Assembly: GCF_001642475.1 (NCBI RefSeq)
Contig: NW_019173973.1
Location: 124,001 to 188,000 of the forward strand
DNA: 64,000 bases
Direction of reading: 5' to 3'
Origin: Fonsecaea monophora
Taxonomy: Eukaryota > Ascomycota > Eurotiomycetes > Chaetothyriales > Herpotrichiellaceae
The position numbers were made by a program, and so were the translations under genes. A model generated the notes under the pieces. It saw only the letters and a program-made list of their open reading frames with translations, did no database searches and had not been told where the DNA came from. Below, piece by piece: positions 10,956-23,076 of the stretch (its first letter is position 1; each line of letters opens with the position of its first letter).

Positions 10956-13502
10956 ATGGCCTCGTAAGTCGTGCACTTGCTCCAAGTCGTGAGAGTCTTA
11001 CTGATAGAGCTTAGGAATCTCCTCGAAATCCCCTTTCGTCGTACGCACTCTGTGGACCTGTCCTCCGCAATCAAGCAATACATCTCCACGAAATATGATC
11101 AGTCGCCGGAAATGTTCGCAGATGACCTGCGAGACATTGATCGTTTACGCAACGACGCCATCAATGTCCGCGAACCTCATGTCAGCGGTATCAAACGCCT
11201 ACAGATATATGCTGCTCAGCTACGCTATCTGGGCGGGAAATTCCCCATCGATGTTGGTGTCGATTTCCCGTGGTACCCCGCGATAGGCTACGATCGAGAC
11301 AAGCCCGTGCTACAAAACAATCTACGGTTCGAGCTGGCAAATATACTCTTCAATCTTGCGGCATTATATTCACAACTGGCGTATGGGACGAACCGAGCGA
11401 CGATAGATGGCCTCAAATCCGCTGCCGAGTATAGTATTGCTGCCGCCGGCACCTTCGCCTTCATACGGACCGACATCCTCCCTGACATGCGCTCAACCCC
11501 ACCGGAGGATATGGATGATATAACTTTGGACAGCCTGCAACAACTGTGTTTGGCACAAGGTCAGGAATCGTTCTGGCAGATAGCAATCAAAAGGACCATG
11601 TCGGACGGCACGGTAGCAAAACTTGCAGCCAAGGTCTCGGATTACTACATCTCTGCAGCTGATGCCGCACGCCAGTCCCGGGCTGTGAGCGCGGAATGGA
11701 TACATCATTTCCAAGCGAAACATCACCACTTTGCTGCTGCCGCGCAGTTTCGACAATCTCGATATTGTCTGCAAACCAAGCAGTATGGAGAAGAGATTGC
11801 CAGGCTCAAGGATAGTCTCACCTGCGTGAATGAAGGGCTTCAAGAGGCCCGATACATCAATGCTACAGTAGCCGGGGATTTGAATGGACTCAAGTCCAAA
11901 GTCACTGAGGAGCTGAAGAGAGCTGAAAAGGACAATGATCTGATCTACCTGCAAACACCAACGCCCAAATCAGAGTTGAGACTATTGGATCGAACAAATA
12001 TGGTCGCTGCAAAAACACCTGCAGATATTGTCAATGGCATTTCTCTGCTCGGTGAAGGCAAACCTTTTGGAAGGCCATTATTCGAAAAGCTTGTTCCCTA
12101 TGCTGTCCATCAGGCTGCGTCCATATACGCCGATCGGCGCGATCGTCTTGTCAACCAGTCCATCATTGTTGATCTCGAAGCCATGACAGCTAGGCTGAGA
12201 GAGATACTGCAATCGCTCGATTTGCCCGGGTCATTACAGGCCCTCGAAAAACCGCTCGGCTTGCCTGGCAGTCTCGTTTCGAAAGCTGAGGAGCTTCGAC
12301 AGCAGGACGCGCTGTATAGGATCAAGAGGTCGATGGAGGACACAACCAAATTGAAAACGAATGATCTTGCGATCTATCAGGAAGGCGTTGCATTGCTGGA
12401 GGCCGAGAAAACCGAGGATGAGCGAGCTCGAGCAAAATACGGCACGGATAGATGGGCACGTCAACCCTCTACCACAGCTTTGGCCAAATTATATCAGACT
12501 TCAAAGGAGCTTCAGACATACCTGAACTCGGCCGCTTCGAGTGACAACTTGGTGCAGGCAAAATTTCGGGAGAACGAGCACATCCTCAAGATCTTGACAG
12601 GCACGAACCGTGATCTTGAGCGATTTGTCCCCTCGTCCAGTCAAGTTACTATGACACCAGCCATCGAGCAAGCCGCCTCTCGATTACGAACATGCCTGAA
12701 CGAAGTTTCCCGCTTGGAGACTCGGCGGAAAAATCGCATTGCAGCTTTGAGAGAGAAAGCGAAATCCGACGATATTGGACCGGCTTTGCTCGCTGAAGCA
12801 GCTCGCCTGGAGCGGGAGTATCCCATGCAGAAGATCGAACCAGGACAGTTTGAAAAGCTGTTCGAAGCACGGCTGCAGGCTTACGAGCCTGATCGCGAAG
12901 CTCTCATCGCTGAACAAGAAGAACAAGACCAAATTGTGGCTCGCCTGCGCGAAGCCAACAAGGCATTCTCGGATGCCCGACGGGGTGACACCAGCACCAA
13001 AGATCGTCAGAAGGCTCTCCAGATGCTGGACACAGGATACGCCAAATATAAGGAGCTCATGAGCAACTTGGACACCGGCAGAAAGTTCTACAACGACCTT
13101 GCCGTTCATGTGACACGTTTCCGAGACAATTGTAAGGCACAAGTCTCTGAACGCAGGATTGAAGCCAGTCAGCTTGAGGCGGAGCTTGCTGGACAAGACA
13201 TGGGCAGGCTCAATCTCCAGGAGACGCGAAGGGAATTGCGGAGCCAGAATACTGCACCGCAAACGAGAAGCCGTCCACAGCAACAGCCCCCTGCCGAAAC
13301 CCAAGAAGCACTGACGGCACCGGTGCCAACAAGGAATCCGCCCCCTGGAGGTGTAATGCCCTCCACTTCGCCTTTACCAGTCGGTGTTGCGGGAGGCACG
13401 ATTGGTGGTGGAGGAATCTGGACACCGGACATGGGCATCAGATTTGGTGGGGCTCCTAATCAACCCGGACAGGCGGGTTATCCTACCCCAAGACGACCAT
13501 GA
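10956..13502 (+). CDS. palA: BRO1-domain pH-response protein PalA / Rim20
   Basis: Exon 1 is only 8 nt (10956-10963, ATGGCCTC). A 51-nt intron (10964-11014; gtaagt to cttag) follows, and exon 2 runs to 13502, giving 831 residues that begin MASNLLEIPFRRTH as in the family. The BRO1 domain (about 3-380) is followed by an ALIX-type helical V domain (about 400-710) and a Pro/Gln-rich tail. PalA/Rim20 binds YPXL/I motifs in the transcription factor PacC/Rim101 and the ESCRT-III subunit Vps32. It thereby positions PacC for proteolysis in response to ambient alkaline pH. Without the tiny first exon the ORF would start with an unrelated leader, which supports the splice. Confidence 0.93.
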
Positions 13503-13786
13503 GAATCGCTTGCGATCCTCCAGACTCAGCTGCCCATATTGGAGAGGAGATCTTTGAAAACATACTAGCTCCCAGAGATGAAGAGGTGGTGTTGACTCTT
13601 TTGCATTGTGCGACTCCCATCCAGTCCCCTCTATATAGCGAAACATCCGCGCCGCAGCTGACACCCTGACCTGACAAAACCCTTGACGAAGACCCGAACG
13701 CCTCTTCCCCCCTTTGCCAATGTGCGAAAGATGCCTCCTGATATCTGGTAATTCACAGTCTCGATGAGCCAATAACGGCGGCCATG

Positions 13787-14211
13787 CTAGTAGTACGTGG
13801 AATCTGAGGACTTTGCAGAGTTCTTCTTGATGTAGTGAACGGCAAGCACCACTCCCAGGGACCCAACACAGACCAGCACTACCATGATCAACAGACATAT
13901 GCATAATCTGCTCCTTCTCTTGTGAATCGGCCGGTTCACCTGCACGGGATATGGACGGTCGACCACGTGCTGTTGTGCTGGAAGATAGACATATGCGTGG
14001 TCTTGACCGTTACCGGCAGCAACAAAAGCACCATTCCCGTTGGGGTCCAGGGCTACAAGGGCTTCTCCGCTGGAACCATAGTAGGCTGGGTTATTGCCTC
14101 CTCCTTCTCGAGTTATTAGCCTGATGCCGTGATGCGAAAGTTGAACCACAAACCTGAATAGATTGGCTGATATCGGGCACGACGCGGAGGACTTAGGATC
14201 CCATTTGGCAT
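13787..14211 (-). CDS. Small single-pass membrane protein, unknown function
   Basis: Exon 1 (14211-14154) starts MPNGILSPPRRARYQ. A 50-nt intron (14104-14153; gtttgt, gctaataac, aag) leads into exon 2 (14103-13787), for a total of 124 residues. The N-terminal half is polar and Gly/Asn-rich. A basic HKRRSR stretch precedes one strongly hydrophobic helix (about 85-108, CICLLIMVVLVCVGSLGVVL), followed by a short Lys/Ser tail ending STYY. This suggests a single-span membrane protein, but I recognise no family. The gene converges with palA, and their ends are 284 bp apart. Confidence 0.6.
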
Positions 14212-14840
14212 TGCTTCAACTGTGTTTTCGATTGTCGTGCTCAGAGACGAGAGGGGGCAATCCAAGCGCCGCCTTTGTGGTGCGAAGTTGCAGGATCACC
14301 GCAGGTTAATATTGCGGAATGGCAGAGACCCAGCTGAGGCTGAAGGAGATTGCCAACCCGGCGACTCACTAGTCCCTGCACCTTGCTTTTCCCGGCTGCA
14401 TCCTGCATGAAAGTGTAAAGGGTCTCACTGCCTCGTGGCTTCTGATGGTCCTATCATCTCTTGTGACATGGTGCATCGGTGGCTGATTTGGACCTATCAA
14501 GGTCGATGTGCCGAGACCGACTTGACCTCAACCGTCGGATTCCAGGGCTGAACGGCGCCCGGTCTTCCAGCAGCTGTTCGAGTTCGTGTTGACGGGTTCC
14601 AAAAGTGCCAGCCTGAGACAAAGGCAGCCAATCGAAGAAACCCATCAGGCTTCCGAAGGCGTCCACTGCCTCATCCTGTCAAGATTTGTCACAAAAGCTT
14701 CGCCTGCCTGAGCCTGACAACCTCAGAGCCATAAGAGAGGTTTGGCCCACCTCTTTTTGTCTCTTACTCTGTCAAGACTTGCACGCTTTGTCGATCTGAA
14801 GATCTTCGTACCAAGATCCCACTGTCACCATCCAACCCAC
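14212..14840. other. Intergenic region
   Basis: No supported gene. It is the divergent upstream region of the genes starting at 14211 (-) and 14841 (+). Confidence 0.5.
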
Positions 14841-15477
14841 ATGGCCGATCCAGTCACTCTCGCCATCGGCGGGGTTGGGGTTGCTGTTGCACTAACACAA
14901 CTCGGTCAGGCTGTATACAAGGGTCGCAAAGATGACAAGCAAAATCGCAAGATGATGCAGATGGTTCAGGTATGCCATTTTCTGGGACCTACCGATTTTG
15001 ATCTCTTCTATTGACACATGTCAGCAAAATAATGGCTACGGTGGCTCACATTCGAGCGGTCCGGTCACTCAACCTGCCTACCCCCATCCAAATACCCATA
15101 CGCTTGCAATATCGCATCAAACAATGGGTCGACAGTCCACTTTCACAAGTCCAAATGGCTGGTTTGTGTCCGTTGGGCATGGTCCAGAGGCTCGATCGTC
15201 GGGCACTTTCATAACTCAAACTACCTCATACAACAGTGGATTTCCTATCAGTCATGTCAACCATAACAGTCACATCCCCTCACAACCCCAAGTCTTCTTA
15301 CCAGCCCCAGCGGCGGGTATGATGCTTCCCATTGAATATACGCAACCATACACCACGGGAAGAGTCGTGGAACTGCCTCAAACAGGATCACAACGGTTTC
15401 TTCCGGACTCGGCGAATCACATACCTCGATATTCTCACACAGAGCCCACAGTGAAATCGAAGAAGTATCAATGGTGA
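14841..15477 (+). CDS. Unknown protein with hydrophobic N-terminus and disordered tail
   Basis: Exon 1 (14841-14969) and exon 2 (15025-15477) are joined by a 55-nt intron (gtatgc to tgtcag), which preserves the frame across MVQ-QNNGYGG. The product has 193 residues. Residues 7-24 are hydrophobic and glycine-rich (LAIGGVGVAVALTQLG), followed by a basic stretch. The rest is rich in Ser, Thr, Pro, His and Gln and looks disordered. The head resembles small N-terminal modules that open some fungal proteins, but no function can be assigned. Confidence 0.6.
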
Positions 15478-16126
15478 AGAGCTGGCCAAGGGTGCAGCAC
15501 GTGAGACCGGTGTTCCATGAAATACCATGTGAAGGCTGCGGACATCAGTTGAAGGATATTTCTGTGAGCAAAGAGCCAGAAGAGAAACGTCATCTCCTTG
15601 CATAGTATAGGTTGCAGGTCGCTTAGAGAGGCGTTTGTCCGATTGTATGCACTCTAGATAGACAAGCGAGTAATGGGGCGGTCAGTTTCGAATGGAAACG
15701 GAGCTTGTATCTGGGACGTTTCCTTTAAGGCAAAGGGTATCAACTGGTTCTAGACCGCAACCGTGATCTTGCCTAACTTTCCCAAGCCAATGGTACCCTT
15801 ATACCACTTGGTAAGTACTCATATAGTCGGGAGAATTGCGGTATCCACCGCCCAGGCGCTCATGCGGAATTGCTTCAAGAGGAAGTTGGATTTTGCCACT
15901 AATCCCAATGAGGGAAAAAACCTCTCGCCCAATCAGCTTCGTTGATGCCCCACTTGGTATGGCCCCCAAAATCTTAGTCAACGACGCTTCAGATATTGTC
16001 GACCAAGAGCCATCCCATCTCTCCATGCAAACAAGCAAAGGTGGACTCTTGCTTCGTGACCTTGATCTCCCTGCATGTACACATCATCAACGATGGCTTC
16101 ACTTCTGAAAAAGGCAACTCTTTAAG
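15478..16126. other. Intergenic region, possibly with an unresolved first exon of the next gene
   Basis: Frames of 60-98 codons occur on both strands. One plus-strand stretch near 15880-15945 (DFATNPNEG) faintly resembles the N-terminal motif seen in the paralogue at 19867. I could not connect it through plausible splice sites. Confidence 0.4.
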
Positions 16127-18044
16127 ATGCGTCAAACTCAACTCCAGCCCGGCCACTGGGAAGACTCGGTCACTTTCCGCGCCCAATCCGGCCCTCCAGA
16201 AGAGCGGACGGGAGCCGGATACGACACAAAGGACGACGAACAGGACCAGCAGGACTGTCCGGGACAGTCTCGAGATGGACGACAAGACGCATTGACATCC
16301 AGAACATCTGGAGCACCGGCTGCTACAACCCCGCGAAAGCTACACGTCGGGCGGGGGAAGGTCCGGATATCTGGGACGAAGAAGGCGGTTCCTAGGAAAC
16401 AAGAACATCACGAGGCTCTGGCTGTGGTGAAGTACCCTCCTAATCCAGCACCGTTGTTGGAGCCCGATGCCGACGAACCGTATTCTCTTCTCCCATCAGC
16501 AGTGCCGAATGGCGTGGTCAAACGATACATGCATAGCCGTCAGTAATCCCGAGCCCACCCTTGATTTTTTCGAATAGAGATTGGATAGTTTCTTCGATAC
16601 TGACTAGCACACATATCCAGTCCCCAATGTGCTCGCGAAGCTGGTATCCAATGCCGGCTTGACCGGGAACTATGGAAGGTCCTTTGCGAGTACTATGATG
16701 GCCTCGCTATCGCAGCAGCCGGCACAGCTGCACGCTATGATGTTCGCGGTGATGGTGCATGACCGTATCCAGCAGGGAATCAGTGAGCCAAACACGACGG
16801 AGCTACTGGTCGGTACAGAAGCTATTCGACACCTGAATCGTGAAATCAGCGATCCAAACCCCGAACGAGCCCTGTCGGACTCCAACATCTGGGCCGTCCT
16901 GGTGCTTGCATATTCGGGTCGCGAGGACAGAATCAGAAGGGGCCAGAGCTACCCGCGACAGTCCTTTTTGAGAGAGCTGCAGTCGATCCATATCTATCTG
17001 AAGATGGAGATCGTCATTGAGCATGTGCTTGGCCTCATCAAAATGATGGAGCTCCTCGGGCCTTTGTCCAAGATCAAGACACACGGGATTGCTACCGTGG
17101 TATCTTTGTAAGCCGGCCCCCTTTTCGTGCCCGGTGCGACAACCCCCCCGACCATCCATCCCCACATACCCACAATCCGCACAGTTTGCCTGAAAAACTA
17201 GGAACGGCCTAGCCGAAGCGTCCCAATTGCTGACTTATCATGCTACCGAACCTATAGATGTGGGATCATGGGCGCATGCCGGAATATTGGGCGGCCCATC
17301 TTTCCATTTATATCCCACACAGCCACGTTCGTCCGCGAAGATGGCCGGCTGTCGGTCACGAGCTACGAGCGCGACGCCGTTGCTGGCGACCTGGGCCAGC
17401 TGGGCACGAGCTTCCGGCACGTCTGGAGCGCGGGGTCATCCACGCCGAGCTACATCGATGATCTTCTGGCCGTCATTCAGGATATATGCGACTTCACCGT
17501 GGTGGTCGAGAACCACGCGAGTGGCAGGTGGGTGCCGCGCACGTCTCCCGTTATCATCGACCAGAGAAACTATGTCCAGCACAGCTTGATGTCCCTGCCC
17601 TCCGCGGAGGAACTCCTCGCCCCGAAACCCACGGACGTCGCGCTGGACGATTCCCAGTACGAAACCTGCCGGCTGGCCTGCATCATTTACTCCTTCCTCG
17701 TCGTCTTCCCCGTCCCACCTGTTGTGGGCCCCTTTGAAACCTTGATCGACCGGCTCAAGAGCGCTCTGCAGACGACCGAGTGGAAGAGCTTTGGCCGCCC
17801 GCGACGGAAGTTGCATCTGTGGACTCTCACCATGGGGGCCATCGGGTCGATTGGGTTGCCTGACCGGCCGTGGTTCCTTCTCCGGATCATGGAAGTGTTG
17901 GACGACGACTTCGACATGGCCGGATGGCAGGATCTGAAGGGCTTGTTGCAGTCGTTCCTGTGGCATCCGCGCACGAGCGATCTTGACGGTCTCGATGTTT
18001 GGAAGGCCGTTCAGGTGGGAGTCAATGTGCCAGACGAGATATGA
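16127..18044 (+). CDS. Fungal-specific transcription-factor-domain protein, copy 1
   Basis: Three exons, 16127-16538, 16621-17107 and 17258-18044, give 561 residues. Introns of 82 nt (gtcagt to atccag) and 150 nt (gtaagc to ctatag) keep the frame. The body matches the fungal-specific transcription-factor domain (Fungal_trans_2 type), including a VVSLCGIMGA stretch, DQRNYVQHSLMSL and a C-terminal LWHPRTSD. No Zn2Cys6 cluster is visible, as in many members of this group. Both introns fall at the same positions and phases as in the gene at 19867. An in-frame DDEQDQ encoded by an identical 18-mer is also shared. The N-terminus is uncertain: the copy at 19867 has about 54 more residues before that point, so an upstream exon may be missing here. 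Confidence 0.78.
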
Positions 18045-18324
18045 CATCTTTTGAAATGAGAGCGAGAAGGAAACAGGTCCATCATGCCCACGTAATACAG
18101 CTATTGTTTCCGCCCGGGTAGATGGAGTGTCAATGTCAAATGGTTCACATGAAGAGTAAAATGAAGGGGTGATCCCAACCACCACGGAGCACATAATGAA
18201 CGCCAATTGATGGGTCTGCGATATATGTTTTCAAAAGAAAAAAAGACAGTCAGTCGTGTAGAGCATTCCATTCTTCCACCGCTCTCCCCTTCTTTTTTCC
18301 ATCTTCCAAGGCGAGGCGGCCAGA

Positions 18325-19034
18325 TCAAGTTCCACCATAGCCCGTGTAATACGATCTGAACGTCTCGGGAAAGTCGGGAAACTCTGAGGTTCCGCCGCCG
18401 TCGCAGAAGAAATTCCGCAGTTCAGCCTCTGCCGCGGTTATGGCACTCGTCTGAGGGTACTGGTGCTCGGGCGTCGTCGGGGACGAGGACCAAGTCCTCT
18501 CGGCGTCGCGCGAGTTCTTGAGGAGTTCGATGCTGCGGAGGAGCTCCTCGACGCGCGCTTCCAGCTGTTTGATTTCCTTGGCCTGTTGCGAGCAGGCGCG
18601 ATTCAGAGCCTCGTGCAGTTGTCGGAGTTGGGTCCATTCGGCTTCCAGCGCCTCTACCCTGATCTTCTGCCTTGCGCGGAATGCCTGTTGGGCGATTCGA
18701 TTCTGTGCCCTTCGACGCTATGGGAAAGAAAGGAGAAGAAGGCATGAGTTTACGGGCAGTGTGACAACATCTCGGGTCGTGTTTCCATACCTCTCTCATC
18801 TCTGCTGTCTCGCCCATCTGCATTGCTCCTGGCAAATTGTCGCTGTCAGAGGATGTGGGTATCCTGCCTTCAGCTCGCGAAGGATCTGAGGGATTCTGCG
18901 TGGCAGGCTGGCGAGAATCGTCTAGATGGGGTGATTCTTGTCAGTATCTCATTCATTCCCTCACGCGAAGCCGGAACGTGAGTGTGAATGGAGGTGAAGG
19001 GCAACAACTCACCAGGATTCGTAGCGTTGCTCAT
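18325..19034 (-). CDS. bZIP transcription factor, Yap-like
   Basis: Three exons, 19034-19013, 18921-18791 and 18717-18325, give 181 residues. The introns are 91 and 73 nt (gtgagt to atctag and gtatgg to catag). The bZIP starts at residue 52. Its basic region RRRAQNRIAQQAFRARQ has the NxxAQxxFR signature of the fungal Yap/Pap1 group. A long coiled coil follows (about 68-120) with Leu/Ile heptads. The short C-terminal tail is acidic and aromatic (NFFCDGG, FPDFPETF). It lacks the long Cys-rich activation domains of Yap1, so it resembles the small single-zipper regulators often found beside target genes. It lies between the two paralogous TF genes, and its 3' end faces that of the first (280 bp). 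Confidence 0.88.
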
Positions 19035-19866
19035 GACTGCGATGTGACAACTATGGCTATAGATTTTGCCTGAATCTTTGTCGGATGTGATGTCTATTGT
19101 CTTCAAAGCCTTCCCGGGTATGGGTCTCGGAGAATAAATAACCTCGCAGGAAGTGTGTTGAGAGTTTCTGTTAGATATGCTCCTAGCGCCCGGTGAAAAC
19201 TGACAAAGTGGTGCTCGAGTGGTCAGAGGGTTGGGTGACTAAGGATCAAGTATAACAGCCGTTCTGAAATTCTGCCACTGTCCTGGAAGGTGAACTAGAA
19301 GAGTAAAGAGGCTGCCCACCAGCAGTATGCAATACCGGACCTCCGAGGTACATTTTTAGAGCGATGGTCAATTTTCAAAGGGTTTCAGGGCTGCTACTAG
19401 GGCAATAGAATGTGTTTCGCAGAGTCTGTGAGGCTGAAATACTGTATGAAACCAGAGGGGGGGGCGTGTGGCATAGAGAGGGTGAACCTGTGCGGGAAAG
19501 CATTTAGCAGTGGATACCAATTACACAAATATGGAATTATGCCGACTACAGTAAGGCTCCATCACACTAAAATCCAACTGCCAGAACGGGATAGCCTATC
19601 CGGTTAGTCAGCCGCTTGTGCACGTGCCTGGCCTGCGCCTCGGAAATTCTGCTTTTGCTCCAAACACAACCGTCTCTCTTGCCTTCATCACGATCACGAT
19701 CCTGCACATCGCCTTGTGTCCCATCCCATCTAATAGTCGTCCGGTCACTGGCTACTAGTACTGCCCCCGTGGGACTTGCGCCGATCCGAGTGCCATTGAA
19801 ACCAAACTTGCGGAAGCAGCGGTCTCCGCCCAACCACAATGCACGAACCCTGTCTGCCATTTCATT
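19035..19866. promoter_or_regulatory. Divergent upstream region of the bZIP and second TF genes
   Basis: 832 bp between the bZIP start (-) and the TF start (+). No open frame worth calling and no confident binding site were seen. Confidence 0.4.
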
Positions 19867-21772
19867 ATGCCAGACCAGACCGAGGAAGGCGACCCAGCCA
19901 CACAAAAGAACCAAGCTGAACCTAGACTGCGATTCGTCACTGCCCGGCCCGACTCCAACCAGGCAAGACGCGAGGCTAAAGCCCTGATCCGAGCCCACGC
20001 TTCGCGCGCATCGTGGGCCAGGATCAGGCAAGGCAAGCAGTCGAGGCAGGAGACCGGTTCTCTGCTCGGCCCAAACCCAGCTCCGGGCGCGAAGCAAACC
20101 CATCCAGTCAACACCGACCCAGCATCGCTTATAGACGACGAACAGGACCAGGACCTCAATCCAGGGCGTGCTGGCCCCTCGGGCGGCCAACTAGTTGTCC
20201 CAACTAGAAGGCAGACGATCTTCACCTCGTGTCTTATTCCCGACCCTCTTTGCACGGTAGGGTTGGGCGACATTGACCCGTTTTCAAGCTACCCATCGAA
20301 GCTACCCAAAGAGATAGCTACGCCTATTATTAGCCAAGGTAAGCCAACGCATCTACCACCCACTTTCTTGTGCGCAGCATCGAACATACAATCGAAAGAC
20401 CGACAGAAGCCCTTGATCTAATTTTGCATGCTGTTGACAGTTAACCACTACTTCAACATCATGTTTCTCCCGGAACCAGATCGCATTGAAGAAAGCGTGG
20501 TACCCCGCTGGATATCTTGGTACATGAGTAACAGCATCTTGTTCCACGCCCTGTGCTTCAGCCAATTAGCCAGGCTGTCGGTCACCGAGGCTTCTGGCCT
20601 CGACCCAGTTAGTCAGAGGGTGAAATGGTACTGCTACTCGCTGGTGGTTCGAGAGGTGAATAGACGATTCAATAATGTCTCAAGTCGGTGTTCCGACGAG
20701 AGTATTCTTGCCGTGCAGGCACTGGCATTTCATGGTGACAAGGCAGCAGACGACAGCGAACGACCCCGGGTGCCCTCGCAGGGGCCAATGAATGCCATGC
20801 AGGGCCTGGATATCTACGCAGGTCGACTAGATCCCGTGAACATGCACGTCCATGGATTGGCAAAGATGCTGGCCATGCGGGGAGGCATTGATGACATGGA
20901 GATCCCCGGTCTGGCAGCGATGCTCAGCTAGTAAGAACGCTCACCTCAAGATGACCGTTGTTCTCCACCTCATGCGCATTGTCACTCTTGCTTACTTACA
21001 TCTGACTGATTTTAGTGGAGACCTGATCCTGGCGTCACGATCGTTGCAGAAACCGACCTTGCCCTTTGTGCCAATCGGGGAGTCTCCGGAACATACCCTG
21101 GCCACAGTCAAAAGGATCGGGCATCCTCTAGCTCGGCTCGGTGTAGGATTCCAGACGCTCTATGATCTGCTTCCTTCAGAAGTGGCTCAAGAACTCCACT
21201 TGGTATTACGGCAGCTGTCGACATACTTGCTGGCGGTCGAAGACTATATCATGGGTAGACCGCGATCGCAAAGCATGCTAGTACTAGTCGACCAGAGGAA
21301 CTTTGTCCAGCATAGCTTGATGTCCTTGTTCCTGGATTCCAGGGACAGTACGTCAGCAGACGAGATTTATTCACTTCGACAGGCTGCTTGGTGTGCAGGC
21401 GTCGTCTACAGCCTCATCGCCGTCTTCCCGGTTCCTCATGTGCGAGCGCCCTTTGCAAAGCTCTCTGCAGGGATCAAGCAGTATCTGATTTCCACGTCGA
21501 GCAGTCAAGACGGTAAGAGATGGCGGAAGGCCACATCGCTGATGCTGTGGATCACCTTTATGGGCGCGCTGGCCTCCACGGCCGATCAGCACAGCGAGGC
21601 AGACAAGACGTGGTACCTCTCCGTCCTCGAGCGGCTTGTGTACAGGATGCAGATTTTGAGCTGGCAGAGTCTGAAGGACCAACTGCTGAATTTCCTGTGG
21701 TTTCCCAACACGAGTGACGACGACGGACAGCATTTGTGGAAGGAGATACACACTTCGAATCCTTTCAGGTAA
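19867..21772 (+). CDS. Fungal-specific transcription-factor-domain protein, copy 2
   Basis: Three exons, 19867-20338, 20441-20930 and 21016-21772, give 572 residues. The introns are 102 nt (gtaagc to gacag) and 85 nt (gtaaga to ttttag). The N-terminus has the RFVTARPDSNQARREAKALI motif followed by a basic stretch, common in this transcription-factor group without a Zn2Cys6 cluster. The C-terminal two thirds is the Fungal_trans_2-type domain with DQRNFVQHSLMSL, VFPVPHV and LWFPNTSDDDG, which closely parallel copy 1. Identical intron positions and phases show that the two genes are paralogues, probably from a local duplication. Targets are unknown. The nearest non-regulatory genes are the FAD monooxygenase and the amino-acid transporter downstream. 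Confidence 0.82.
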
Positions 21773-23076
21773 CACGCGCTGAGAGGCTTATAGCGGACAA
21801 AGAAACAGGTATAGATGTGCAGCCTGACCGAGTCAATGTTACACCGCCCGAGGAGAAGAGATGTACGAAGAATATCACGCCGCTGCATCCCTCTGGGATC
21901 CGCTCTACCACACGATTTGTGGACACTTAAAGGGGAATAGTGCTTCACACATGAGACTCTCCCTCTTTGCGACGTCATCATATCGGACCGGGGTCTTTCA
22001 AGCTCGACACCTTGTGGCTACCAGCACAGCATATCTTTTGTGCCCATCCTATGGTCAGTCAATGGTATAGCAATCTCGCCATCCATCTCGTTGCAGACAT
22101 TGGGAGGGTGGGACTGAATGTTAAAGAACCCAAAGGCCTCCAACAGAGGCTTTGACTCGAGTTGAGTTGGTGGAATTCGCGTCGAAAAGGTACCCCTCCT
22201 GCCCTCTCCGCTTGACAGCGAGTCTAAGAAGGAAGGCGCTAACACAGAGCGAAGACGAAGACAAGGACAAGGGCGATAGGCGGGCGCCACTGGACCGTGT
22301 CGGCCAATCAGTTAGATAGTCCTCAGTGCAGCATCTCGCCCTGTACCGACGTGCACGGCGGGCGTTACCTGCGGGGACACATTACCATCTCCATCCACCG
22401 CGGCGCAGTGAAGTAGAAGCGGAAGACGCGAACTTTGACTATCAAAGACCATCTCAACCGCGTGAACCTGAGATCCGAGAGTTGGGACCGAGATGGAGAT
22501 GGAGATGGAGATGGCGCTGGCGCTACTCGTTGATACAGAGTGGAACCGAGTATCTCAGCCTTGCGAGACTCTCTCCTAGAATCCAGAGTACAGCTCCGGC
22601 AGGTGGATGAGCTGGTAGCTACATACCATATATGTATAAATCAAATAAACACCCAAATCCATCATGTGTGTGTGTGGGTGTGTGTATCTGTACAAGTGCT
22701 ATCTATGCCGCTTTGGACGGGCTCTTGGGACATGTATACTTTTTTAAATTTTCTTTTCTCTTCTCCTGCTTGGAAGCTTGTCAAGTCAACTTGTGCTCTG
22801 GTAATGCCCTGGTATACCATACGATACCTTGCTAATGAGATGCTTTGTGATACTATCCCATGCCATGTCGTATCATGTCATGTCATGCCATCCGCAAGTA
22901 CCATGTACATACATGTACATCCACATATAGTGCATGTGATCCATAGCGCCAAACACGAAGCACGAATTTCATAGTTCACATAACACCCTCTCTCACTTCC
23001 TCCCTCTCTCTCTCTCTATATATATAAACCACGAGCGCCCTTCCGGGTGCGCAGCGCCAATCAAAGGACAATGTTT
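21773..23076. other. Intergenic region with simple repeats
   Basis: This is a convergent gap between the TF gene and the monooxygenase. It holds four AGATGG units (22491-22514), a GT tract (22665-22686) and a CT/TA tract (23003-23030). There is no supported gene. Confidence 0.55.
22491..22514 (+). repeat. (AGATGG)4 microsatellite
   Basis: Four perfect hexamer units in intergenic DNA. Confidence 0.85.
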
